A program made the translations under genes and the position numbers. Positions 1-9,900 of a stretch of 47,207 nucleotides of DNA are shown here, piece by piece; position 1 is the first letter of the stretch; the number at the start of each line of letters is the position of its first letter. The stretch covers positions 1-47,207 of the forward strand of contig JABDBM010000024.1 in NCBI GenBank assembly GCA_013288685.1. The letters run 5' to 3'. Below the pieces are notes generated by a model, which worked only from the letters and a program-made list of their open reading frames with translations, did not search any database and was not told the DNA's origin. This stretch comes from Bacteroidota bacterium (GTDB lineage: Bacteria > Bacteroidota > Bacteroidia > Sphingobacteriales > Sphingobacteriaceae).

Positions 1-1374
1 AAAGACGGATTTGCGTTAAGCGTTAATAACAGTACCAACGCAGATTCTGTTAATATTCATATCACTTTAAGTGCTGCTTCTTTTGATACAGAAAAAAATA
101 ATGTTTTCTGTTTAATAGTGCAAGCAGAGGGCAAGGTTTATTACGCATCAACGTTTCAGCTGAAAAATATCAGTAACAAAATCAGTTTCAGCACCCGGCA
201 ATGTCCGGCCGGTATCATCCAGATCGTTTTATGTACCGCAGACGGTGTCCCCCTAAATGAAAGGGTCGTATTTCTGAAAAACGCAGACTCATTGAAAATA
301 GCTGCTTTTCCCTTAACCGGGCAGCATCAAACACGCATGAGCATGCCGTTAAGTATTCAGGTTTCAGATCCGCAGGGGGCTCCTGCGCAGGGAAACTTTT
401 CGGTAGCAGTCGCGAGTCAGAATGGATAAAATGACGATGATGATCAGAATAACCTGCTGACCACCCTGTTGCTCAAATCTGATTTAAGAGGTAATATCGA
501 GCAACCCGGCTATTATTTTTCAAATACAAGCGATGCAGCAGAAAGTCTGGATATGCTGATGTTAACCCAGGGTTACCGGAAACTGGATTGGAAAAGGACG
601 CTATCCGGTCAGCCTTTAATAACACAGTTCCCTGCAGAGCATGCCCTTGTTTTAAATGGTTTATTAAAAACCGTTGAACACGAATCCGTAGTAAACGGTA
701 GGGTAAAATTAGTTTTGGCCGGACTGCCGCCGGAAACAGTTGTTACCGATAGAAACGGAGTTTTTAATTTTAATAACCTTGATTTTTTCGGTCATCGTCA
801 GGTTTCCCTGTATGCAGAAAGACAAACCGGAGAAAAGGATGTGGTTATCTGGATTCACTCATCAGGAAGTACACCGCCGGTTCAAAGGATGAACTACAGT
901 GAGCAAAAATATGGTCATGCCGGTATTTTTAAAGCGGGCTTTTTAGACAGCGCTGAAAAGGTATTTGCAGCCATCCGCAAACCCGATATCTTTAAAGATG
1001 GCGAAGTGCTGAGCGGCGTTTCCATAAAAGACAGAATGGAAAATAACTCAGTAAACTCTTGGGAACTCGTAACGCCGGTACCGTATCCGGATAATAAGTT
1101 TGTTTTAGGCGAATATTCTGATTACGATGTTGCCGGCTATACTGTCGCCGAACAATTCTATAATCCCCGATATGATGTTATAAAGTTAAAGGGCAAAGAT
1201 CTCCGAACCACCCTGTACTGGAACCCCTTGTTAATTACAGATAAGGATGGAAAAGCATCTTTTGAGTATGTCAATTCCGATAGGAAAGGAAAATACCGGG
1301 TGACCATCGAAGGTATAGACAGTTACGGACACTTGGGGCGAAAGGTCTTTTTTACCAGGTACAGTAATGTTTGA
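1..1374 (+). pseudogene. Macroglobulin/TonB-plug-type protein, 3' part, broken
   Basis: One reading frame runs from base 1 to 1374 but is cut by an in-frame TAA at 427-429; the same frame resumes directly after it. The translation has the layout of the large Bacteroidota proteins that combine an MG2 macroglobulin domain, a carboxypeptidase-like regulatory domain and a TonB plug domain. I recognise the LMLTQGYR motif (about 565-590) and a C-terminal block around DLRTTLYWNPLLITDKDGKASF (about 1200-1265). Between GVSIKDR (about 1015-1035) and YNPRYD (about 1160) there are only some 40 residues, where relatives carry a plug domain of over 100 residues, so that domain seems deleted. The start lies outside the window. 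The protein would sit at the cell envelope, with unknown substrate. Two independent lesions make it a pseudogene; a sequencing error could explain the stop but not the missing domain. Confidence 0.75.
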
Positions 1375-1425
1375 TTTTTGCATTTTCTGATTTGATAATC
1401 GCAGTTCGCGGGATTTGTCCTAAGG

Positions 1426-1433
1426 TAATTTTG
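1426..1433 (+). promoter_or_regulatory. Possible Bacteroidota -7 box before the YceI gene
   Basis: TAATTTTG fits the TAnnTTTG -7 consensus of Bacteroidota primary sigma factors and lies 38 bases before the YceI start codon. I see no good TTG -33 element at the usual 17-23 base spacing, so this is only a candidate. Confidence 0.35.
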
Positions 1434-1471
1434 TGAAGGCAAAATGCCGGACAAATTAATACTATAATCAC

Positions 1472-2056
1472 ATGAAAAAAATTTATGCAATCGCGGCAAC
1501 AGGAATCATTGCCGCCTTGTGCGCCTTTAAACCCGCAGCACCCGGAACGTGGGCAGTAGATAAGAACCATGCAAAAATCGGCTTCACCATCACCCACAAC
1601 ATGACGAGCGATGTCGACGGTAACTTCAAATCCTTCGATGCAACCATTACCACAAGCGGTGACGATTTTTCAGGCTCGGTATTCGACTTCAGCGCAGATG
1701 CTGCAAGTATTAACACGGATAACGAACACCGCGACAAACAGGTGCGCAGCGCAGACTTTCTGGATGTGGAAAAATATCCGAAACTGGTGTTCAAGAGCAC
1801 TTCTGTGAAAAAGAAAAACGGAGGAAATTATGAGATCACCGGCAACCTGACTCTTCACGGCATAACAAAAAAGGAAACCTTTAATGCCCTTGTTAGGATA
1901 CCCCCTGCGGCTGTCGGACTGACCAAAACCGTAGCCGGGTTCAAAGTTACCGGGGAAATCAAACGCTCGGATTTCGGTATCGGTGGGGCATTCGCCAATA
2001 TCATGCTCGGTGATGAGATCACGATCACCGCCAATGGTGAATTCACCAAAAGTTAA
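1472..2056 (+). CDS. YceI family lipid-binding protein
   Basis: A 194-residue secreted protein of the YceI family, which forms a lipocalin-like beta barrel that binds polyisoprenoid or amide lipids in the periplasm. The N-terminus (MKKIYAIAATGIIAALC) is a Sec signal peptide. The mature protein starts near GTWAVDKNHAKIGFTITH and shows the family signatures: ADAASINTDNEHRDKQVRSADFLDVEKYP in the middle (an extended form of the NExRDxHLRSxDFFDxxKYP motif) followed by GNLTLHGITKKETF and a C-terminal KRSDFGIG. Length is normal. The ATG at 1472 is the only start that keeps the signal peptide. It stands alone; the next gene follows after a hairpin. The exact ligand cannot be told from sequence. Confidence 0.93.
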   Translation: MKKIYAIAATGIIAALCAFKPAAPGTWAVDKNHAKIGFTITHNMTSDVDGNFKSFDATITTSGDDFSGSVFDFSADAASINTDNEHRDKQVRSADFLDVEKYPKLVFKSTSVKKKNGGNYEITGNLTLHGITKKETFNALVRIPPAAVGLTKTVAGFKVTGEIKRSDFGIGGAFANIMLGDEITITANGEFTKS

Positions 2057-2077
2057 ACAGCTTAGATTTATATTAAT

Positions 2078-2104
2078 AATGCTGTGGCGTTCTGCCACAG
2101 CATT
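2078..2104 (+). terminator. Hairpin after the YceI gene
   Basis: A perfect 11-bp stem (AATGCTGTGGC paired with GCCACAGCATT) with a 5-base loop lies 22 bases after the YceI stop. It has only a short T-rich tail, so it could be a weak terminator or an mRNA-stabilising hairpin. Confidence 0.5.
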
Positions 2105-2121
2105 TACTTCTACCATGTCTG

Positions 2122-3198
2122 ATGCATATAGATGCCTTTCCCGTACTGAATAATTATACTTACCTGAATACTGCCAATTCAGGTATTTTATCGCGTGATA
2201 TTGCTGACTGGCGGCGCGATCATGACGACCGTTTCCTCGAAGGCGGCAGTCAGTTCCGCCTGAAACGGGATGAGTTTTTTTTAGCCGGAAGAAACGCGCT
2301 GGCTGCAATTTTTTATGCCGATCCTTCACATACCTTTCTGGTGCCAAATTTTTCTCATGGCTTCAATACCGTGCTGAACGGGCTGGAAGGCCGGAAAAGC
2401 TTTGTATTGCTGAAGGATGATTATCCATCCGTAAACTATGCGGTTGCCGCCCGCGGCCATTTATGTATTTATACCGATCCGGATGAATTGATAGAGGAAA
2501 ATCTGCTTCGTACAGTACAACACTACAGGCCGGAGGTACTGGCGCTGAGTTTAGTACAGTACCATACCGGCATCATGGTTGACCTCCATTTTATACGTCA
2601 GCTTAAAAAGGACTTCCCCGAACTGTTGATCATCGCCGACGGCACCCAACTTTGCGGCACCGGCCCTTTTGATTTTAAAAACTCAGGGATCGATATACTA
2701 ATTTCCAGCGGCTATAAATGGATGCTGGGCGGTTACGGTAACGCCTTTGTGCTGCTGAGTGGGTATGCAGCAGAATTTTTGTACAAGGGGTATAAGTCAT
2801 TTGCTTTGCCCCCCGAATCTTTTCTGAAAGGGCGCGGTACGCTGTCCCTGATCTTTGAACCGGGGCACCTGGATACACTGAGTTTCGGTACGCTGTTCAA
2901 ATCACTGGAGCTTTTAAAAGGAATGGGTATGGAAGCTGTTTCAGAAAGGATCACTGACTTGGGTGCAAAAGCCCGTTTGGCTTTTGAAGAGCGCGGCCTG
3001 TTGAGCCAGGCGGTCGTTAACCGCAAGGTTCATTCTTCCATATTTAACCTGAATTTAGAGGCCGGTATTTTGGAAAAGCTTGAGGATAACGGCATCATCG
3101 TTACATCCCGTGGCAGCGGCGTCAGGGTATCATTTCATTTTTATAACACCCGGGAGGACCTTGCAAAACTGCTCCGCGTAATCGACCGCACAACCTGA
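2122..3198 (+). CDS. Aminotransferase class V-fold PLP-dependent enzyme
   Basis: A 358-residue fold-type I PLP enzyme of the class V (NifS/isopenicillin epimerase-like) group, cytosolic. The N-terminus YTYLNTANSGILS resembles the 'YLNNAGxG' opening of this group. D173 in IADGTQ should contact the pyridine nitrogen, and K199 in SSGYKWMLGGYG is the expected Schiff-base lysine. Length is typical for single-domain class V enzymes. The ATG at 2122 was chosen because an overlapping ATG a few bases upstream is in another frame. The next (truncated) gene begins 2 bases after its stop, so the two were probably co-transcribed. The substrate is unknown: it could be a cysteine desulfurase-like, epimerase-like or transaminase activity. 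No sulfur-assembly genes are nearby, which argues mildly against a Suf/Isc role. Confidence 0.85.
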   Translation: MHIDAFPVLNNYTYLNTANSGILSRDIADWRRDHDDRFLEGGSQFRLKRDEFFLAGRNALAAIFYADPSHTFLVPNFSHGFNTVLNGLEGRKSFVLLKDDYPSVNYAVAARGHLCIYTDPDELIEENLLRTVQHYRPEVLALSLVQYHTGIMVDLHFIRQLKKDFPELLIIADGTQLCGTGPFDFKNSGIDILISSGYKWMLGGYGNAFVLLSGYAAEFLYKGYKSFALPPESFLKGRGTLSLIFEPGHLDTLSFGTLFKSLELLKGMGMEAVSERITDLGAKARLAFEERGLLSQAVVNRKVHSSIFNLNLEAGILEKLEDNGIIVTSRGSGVRVSFHFYNTREDLAKLLRVIDRTT

Positions 3199-3200
3199 AT

Positions 3201-3425
3201 ATGGATATCGTACATTTTCAAAATAACAGTTCAGACGAAAGACCGCGTATACTGGTGTGTGGCGCTACCGGAAGACAGGGAGGCGCGATCACCAAATGGC
3301 TTTCCGGTGCCGAAGGGCATCCGGTCGCGGCGCTCACCAGTGATGCCGGCTCACCTGCCGAGGTCTCAAAAAGATTAAAAAATGGAAGCAATGAACGCTC
3401 AAATAGAGAACCGCCCCATCTTTAA
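3201..3425 (+). pseudogene. Truncated NmrA-like NAD(P)-binding protein
   Basis: The 74-residue reading frame has an NmrA-type Rossmann start: PRILVCGATGRQGGAI is the dinucleotide-binding glycine motif, followed by WLSGAEGHPVAALTSDAGSP, which matches the second strand and the loop after it. NmrA-family proteins are about 280-320 residues, so only the first quarter is left. After about residue 60 the sequence (NGSNERSNREPPHL) no longer looks like the family. No remaining part of the domain was found in other frames up to 3990. It begins 2 bases after the PLP enzyme gene, so it was the second gene of that operon. It is most likely a remnant left by a deletion rather than a functional small protein. 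Confidence 0.7.
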
Positions 3426-3650
3426 TTTTATCAATAAAAATCAACAGGTTTGCTTGCAATTGCATCTGATAATTTCGTATATTTGGATATAAACGTTCTA
3501 AAACAACATCAAATTGATCTAAAGAATTCGGTATACTGTTCGGTATATGTCTTAAATTTAATGACATGACATATTGATAATAAGCGCTTTATCTAAATAA
3601 ATTGCGATCCCAGCGGGATCACAGAGTGGTCGCCAAACCATCTCAAATCA

Positions 3651-3679
3651 AAAAGCCACTTGAAAAAGTGGCTTTTTTT
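3651..3679 (+). terminator. Rho-independent terminator
   Basis: An 11-bp stem (AAAAGCCACTT with AAGTGGCTTTT), loop GAAA, followed by a run of T in the plus direction. No intact gene ends directly before it, so it probably served the decayed gene region upstream. Confidence 0.8.
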
Positions 3680-3918
3680 GTTAAAAAACCCACTTTCGCT
3701 TTTGGGTGTGGCCCCGGTAACTTTTTTACAATAGCTTCAATATTTCGACACCGGTTTCATATTGGATGATTATACTGTTATTCATTCGCGTTCCTAATCA
3801 AGTAGCCGGTCCTGCATCCCCCAAAGGGGGTATTGACACAAGTCGGGTCGGGGGCTACCTTTGCTCCATTAGCGTTCAGGCCACTGCAAAGCCCAGTGTA
3901 TCAATCCCGTTCAGCTCA

Positions 3919-3959
3919 TAATGTTTTCCTTTTTTAGTTTCACAAAAAGGAAAACGTTA
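3919..3959. promoter_or_regulatory. Long perfect hairpin before the giant secreted protein
   Basis: GTTTTCCTTTTT (3923-3934) pairs perfectly with AAAAAGGAAAAC (3944-3955) around a 9-base loop, and the stem continues outward through a G-T pair and three A-T pairs. It ends 31 bases before the start codon at 3991. It has no T tail, so a leader-RNA structure is as likely as a terminator. Confidence 0.5.
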
Positions 3960-3990
3960 ATAATTTTTCAATGTTAGCCGATACTTTTTT

Positions 3991-6900
3991 ATGATACTGT
4001 CGCGTACACATCTCTTTTCTTGTAACACCGCTCATATACCAATCCGGCCTACCGTGTATGCGGGCATCGGGCGGGCCGGCAGATTTGTTATACTTACCAT
4101 AATGGGCATTATAATGATTGCTTTTAACGCCGCCGGGTACACCGTAAAAGCTACGTCTGTAACCTCCACTGCCGGAGTTAACGGACTTGGGAGCTCGCCT
4201 GTTGCGTTTGCTTCAACAAACTATGCCGTATACGGTTTCCGGTTAATAGCTAGCGGAATCCCTTTAGGTTCGGGTACTATAACCTCCATCACTATAGGGC
4301 AAAATGGTACCACAACAAGCTATAATAACACTTATTTCACCACTGCTTACTTATATAGCTCGGCCAGCTCCACTTTCACGCTTGGAAGCGCCACCCTGCT
4401 CTCCACACAAGCATCCGGCGCTTCCACCAGCATCACGTTTTCCGGGCTTAGCCTGGCAATGTCCAACCTTACAACCTCGGCATACCTTTTCGTTGTTTTA
4501 AGCGATAATTTAGGTAATACATCTGCCAGCACTTTCTCACTGTATGTCAGTGGCTTTACCTACTCGGCCACAATAGGCACAACTCCCGCATTATCTAATA
4601 CAGGGACTTATTATGGCCCATCGTACACCTTTGGCAACATTACACTGGGCGCTGCCACTTCTACCGGCCTGGCAGCTTCATTAGCTGGCAGCCAAACACA
4701 AACTGGTATCCTGGGTTTCTCCGTATCCAGTATAGGCACAGCGGCAACCATCAGCCAGGTATCTTTAAGCGCAGCTATCTCCCCTTCGGCTACTATCGGC
4801 AGTTTTTTTTCAGGTGTTACCATTTACGAAAACGCCACCAACAGCCTTACGGGCGCAACACAGCTTACAGGCGCCGTTGTAGGGTCGCTCTCCGGCACTA
4901 CCTTTACGATATCGGGCCTATCGCAGGCATTGGCTGCAGGCGGCACGGATTATTTTTTCATCAAAGCAAACTACACGCCGCCGGGCTCTGGCAGTTACAC
5001 TTTTCAATTGAGCACAAACAGTGTTGCGCTTTCATCACCATCGGCAACCGTTACCGGCGGCGGGCCAATCAATGGAACTTCCTATATATTGATGCCGGCT
5101 CCCGCTTTAAGCTATACCAGCACTAACTATTACACCGTAGGCAGTGCTGCGTCGTTAACGCCAACGTCAACCGGGGGGGCGGTTTCGGCACTGAGCTATG
5201 GTGCCGGTACGTCTCTAACGGCAACCGGACTTAATCAGCCCCAGGGCATGGGATTTGACGCCGCGGGTAACCTGTATGTAGCCGATTACGGTGCCGGAAC
5301 GATTATGAAATATAATGGTGTCGCCGGCGCTCCAACTACATTTATTTCCGGGCTCACCGATCCCACCGACATTGCGTTCGATGCCTCGGGGAATGCTTAC
5401 GTATCCACCGCTGGAGGTTATATTTACAAGTTTAACTCATCCGGCGGTAGCCAGACTACCCTGGTTACCGGCACTACTCCCCCTCCGAGTCCCGGACTGG
5501 CTTACGCTTATGACCTGGTTGTAGACGCTTCGAACAATGTGTTTTACGTCGATAATATGGGTTTCGCCGTTTTCGAATATGTTGCGAGCACGGCTACGAC
5601 AACCCGGCTGATTTATCAACACGGTCTTGACCCGAATGCAAATTACATATATGGGCCGCAAGGTGTGAGCGTGGATGCGGCCGGGAATATTTATGCAATG
5701 GCCACCTGGTTTGGGTCAATAGCCGAATACACCTCTGCCGGCGTTTTTAGCGCCCCGTTGGTGACAGGTATACCTTCGTCCAGCGGATCTAATTATGATG
5801 GCTATTATATGGATGGCGGCGGAAACTTTTACGTGGCTGATGGAACAACGGGTTTTGCGTATGTATATAATTCGGCCGGTACAGCCGTTGCTTCCATCAG
5901 CGGCCTTACAGACACCCGCGGTACAGTAACCGATAGTCACGGAAACCTGTTTATATCAGACTTTACTAATAATACCATTACGGAATACCCCATTAACAGC
6001 GGGTACACAGTAAACTTTGCAGCAGGGACTACAACACTTCCGCCGGGCATAAAATTTAACAGCAGTACCGGTACATTCAGCGGTACGCCGGTTTCGGCAT
6101 TTTCCGGCAGCTATACGGTTACGGCCATTAACGGCGGTGGAAGCTATAGCTGCGGCAGCTTTACCATCAATTGTGGGTATCCCCCGGCAATAAGCTACCT
6201 TTCGCCGGGGACTTATGCTGAAAACGCGGCCGCAAGCCTGAGCCCGTCCAACTCCGGCAATGCAGCAACGGGCTGGTCGGTATCGCCGGCATTGCCTGCA
6301 GGGCTGTCTATTAATAGTTCAAGCGGTCTTATTTCGGGCACAACATCATCAAGCGTTACCAGCGGGCCAACAGTTTATACCGTAACCGCCACTAACCAGT
6401 ATGGCAGCGGCACCTGCAATGTGCTGATCACGGTTTATGGCGCGCCGGTTATCAACTACCCTCAGTCCTCCTATTCGCTCACCGTCAATGTACCTGTATC
6501 GCCATCCATAGCTGTTGCCAATACAGGCGGAAGTATTATTGCGCAAAGTTATGGTTCGATGACAACCGTGCTGGGGCCCAGCAGCACTCCGCCACCGACT
6601 GACCCTGTGGGATTAACAACTGACGCAGGCGGCAACATTTGGCTAACTAATGATGATTATATCAGAAAATTTAGCCCTTCGGGAACAGAAACCGACTATA
6701 GTTGGGGAATTGTATATCCTGAAGGAATTGTGACCGATGCATTGGGGAATGTTTTTGTATTGGATAGACAAGGTAAAATTTACAAATACACGGCTGCCAC
6801 GGGAACTGTCGCCACTTTTGCGGCCGAGGCATCAAATTCTTCGCAGCTGTGTGTCGGACTTGCCCTGGACCCTACCGGAAACTATCTTTATTTTACCGAC

Positions 6901-9900
6901 ACCGGGGACCGGGCAATTTTCAGATGCCCGATTAGCACGGGTATTTCCGCTTCATTTATACAAACCCATAGCATTGGGGCCAACTTTCCACAAGGCCTGC
7001 AAGTAGACGCGGCCGGGGATATTTATTTGGTTGACCAGAGCAGCGGAAACTTGCTGGAATATAATGCGGCCGGTGTCTTTCTGCAAACATTAATAACAGG
7101 TTTATCGAATCCATCGGCATTATATATCGATAAATATGGTTATATCTACATAGGCGGGAACGGCCCCCTGGGCAAATATAGCTTTAATGGCACCTCTGTT
7201 TACTCATTCGTATTTGGTAGTAGTGCCGCCGGCTTAACTGTGGACGCATCAGGTAATTTATATGTTTCCGATAATGCGAGCTTTCGTTTAGATAAGTTTT
7301 CACCTATAAATTATGTACTTAGTGGTGGTTCGCTGCCTGCAGGCATCAGCTTTGACCCCGCTACCGGCACCTTCAGCGGCACACCTACCGTCGCCTTCAG
7401 CGCTATTACTTTTACCATTACAGCTTATGGTATGGGCTCCACATCTTCTTCCACAACAGTTACACTATCCTGCAGCTACTCATACGATTGGGTAGGTACC
7501 ACCAGCAGCGATTGGAATGTAACCAGCAACTGGAAATCGCTCACGGTGCCCGGCAGCGGGCTTACGGCTTACATTAGCGTTAATTATCCCTTCACCAACC
7601 AGCCCACAGTAGGCCTTAGCGGCGGTTCAACCGTTAATGTTGGCGCCATACAGATAGGCAACAGCGGTGGACAAGCGGCAACGCTTACCGTAAACAGCGG
7701 CTATACGCTGGCAGTTACAGGCAACATCACCAAACAAAGCGATGCCAATTCGCTGCAAAGTTATGCGGGAAGTTCAAGCCTTGCCGGGGCAGGAACTGTT
7801 ACAGCCGCCAACGTGGTGGTAAACGGCTCAACAGCCCTGGCAGCGGCTTATACCGAAACATTTTCCTCGTCAGCAGGCAGCCTGAAGCTTTCGGGTACGG
7901 TAAAACTCAGTTCAGGCTTTTCTACCCACGCTCAAAATACCACTTTTAATGTTACGGGTGGTGTTACTTCAGCAACTACAGCGCTCAGCACCAGCAATTC
8001 GGTCGGGGCAACCTCCAGCTTTGGGGTAAGTTCGGGCACTTTGCAGCTTGCTGCTGCATCGCCGCTATCCGGTTTATCCGCCGCAGGTACAAACGTGGTC
8101 AGCTTCAACAACGCCGGCGCAACCATCGAGTATTCCGGTGCGGCCCAAACATTTTATACCGACGCTGCGGTGGCTAACCTTTCAACTACCATTAATTACC
8201 AGAGTATTAAATTTTCGGGTACAGGTATTAAGTCGCCTGCGAGCGGCGGTGGAAACCTCAATATAGCAGGCAACTTTACCAATGTAATGGCTAACGATGC
8301 GGCAGATTATCCGCTGCTCACCGGAACGCCGATGTATTTTAACGGCGCGGGCGCGCAAAACATTTACGCCGGCAGCGGTAATGGTTCGGTTTTCAGTAAT
8401 ATCACATTTAATGGAGCGGGCGCTACCACCATTCAATCGGGCATGGCCTACGTTAACAGTGCCGGTATGCTTACCATGTCGGGCACGGCAACGCTAAATG
8501 CAAACGGCAATCTTACGCTCATGTCCGATGCCAGTGGCTGTGCCGCCATCGCGCCCATAACTTCCGGAACCCCTATTAGCGGCACCGTGAATGTGCAACG
8601 CTATGTTTCCGCCAAAAGAGGGTACCGGCTCCTTTCGTCGCCGGTTTACGCCGGAACCGTTAGCGGCAACAAAGTTTATAGCATTAACTATTTAATTGGC
8701 AGCCTGTATCTAACTGGCAGCGGTGGAACAGGCGGATTATTCAACGCTGCGGGAAACCCTACGCTGTATTTGTTCGACGAAGGCTTCGTGCCGCAGTACT
8801 CTTCTTTTTACAACAGTAATTTTTTGGGAATAAAAACGCTGAGCAGCGGTGGCGGTACATCGCCATCCTATTCCTTCGATACCAATACTGCGGGCATTTC
8901 CAGCGGTAACATACTGGTTGCTAATGGTTATTATTGCTTTTACCGCGGAAGCCTTATCACTGAAACTACCGCTCAGCTCACGAATCCGAATTTTGCAGGG
9001 GTAATGCCGGCCACGCTAACGGCCTCGGGCAACTTAAACCAGGGGCAAATCGTTTTTAAAGACTGGTACACCCCTGCTTCAAATTACCTGGGCGCTGCCA
9101 GCCAGCATTTTAACCTGGTGGGCAACCCCTACCCCTGCGCAATTGATTTAAGCACAATTCAAAGCAGCTCGACCACTACGGGCATTTACGCAACAGCCTA
9201 CAATGGCGTTTCAAACACCGGCATCATTAATTTTATCTATGAGCTTAACCCGTCCACCAACAACTATGGCGTTTACACCGTAAACGGGGGTGCCACTTAT
9301 CCCCCTACTAACGGTGCGTCGCAATATATTGGCAGCGGGCAAGGCTTTTTGGTTGTAAGCTACGGCGTAAATTCCTCGCAGTTAATTTTTAACGAAAGTG
9401 CGAAAGCAACATCGACACATGCCAATGCAGAGGGTTTGATGACCACCAGACTACCCAGTGTTGCGGGGACAAATAAACCGGCACCCTACCCGCTTTTAAA
9501 GTTAACTATGAGCCTGGACTCCATCAATAACGAAGAAATTTTGCTTGCATTTAATCCGGACGCAAAAAAAAGTTATGTAATTAATGAGGATGCGCCCCAC
9601 AAAAAAGGCGCAGGGCTTATCGGTTTCTCAAGCATATCGGGTGATAGTGTACTGATGTCGATCAATGCGATGCCGCTGCAACAAAGCCAGGCCATTCCGC
9701 TGGCTGTTTACGCTGCAAGCGATGGCTTGTACACGCTCAGCTTGTCGCAGTTGAATGCCTTACCCCTGCTCTATGATATATGGCTAAAAGACGCATATAG
9801 GAAAGACTCGCTGGATACAAAGCACAACCCGGTGTACAGTTTCGATGTCAGTAATGCAGATGTCAATAGCTATGGCACTGGGAGGTTTACGCTGGTGATC

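Larger units (their letters stand above)
3426..3990. other. 565-base non-coding stretch with two hairpins
   Basis: No convincing gene. A 77-codon open frame on the minus strand (3334-3567) and a 36-codon frame on the plus strand from 3382 match nothing I know. The stretch holds an inverted repeat GATCCC-AGC-GGGATC near 3606-3620, a terminator at 3651-3679 and a long hairpin at 3919-3959. It lies just right of a truncated gene, so it may include a deletion junction. Confidence 0.5.

Noticed and set aside
1670..2347. 225-codon minus-strand frame
   Set aside because: It lies opposite the YceI and PLP-enzyme genes and has a low-complexity, non-family translation; a shadow frame.
3334..3567. 77-codon minus-strand frame
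   Set aside because: It overlaps the truncated NmrA-like gene, has no family resemblance and no start context; likely chance in AT-rich DNA.
3604..3625. tRNA-like 3' end (GATCCCAGCGGGATCAC) that might mark an attachment site
   Set aside because: It is a simple 6-bp inverted repeat with no T-loop, anticodon arm or 5' half nearby and no integrase in the window.
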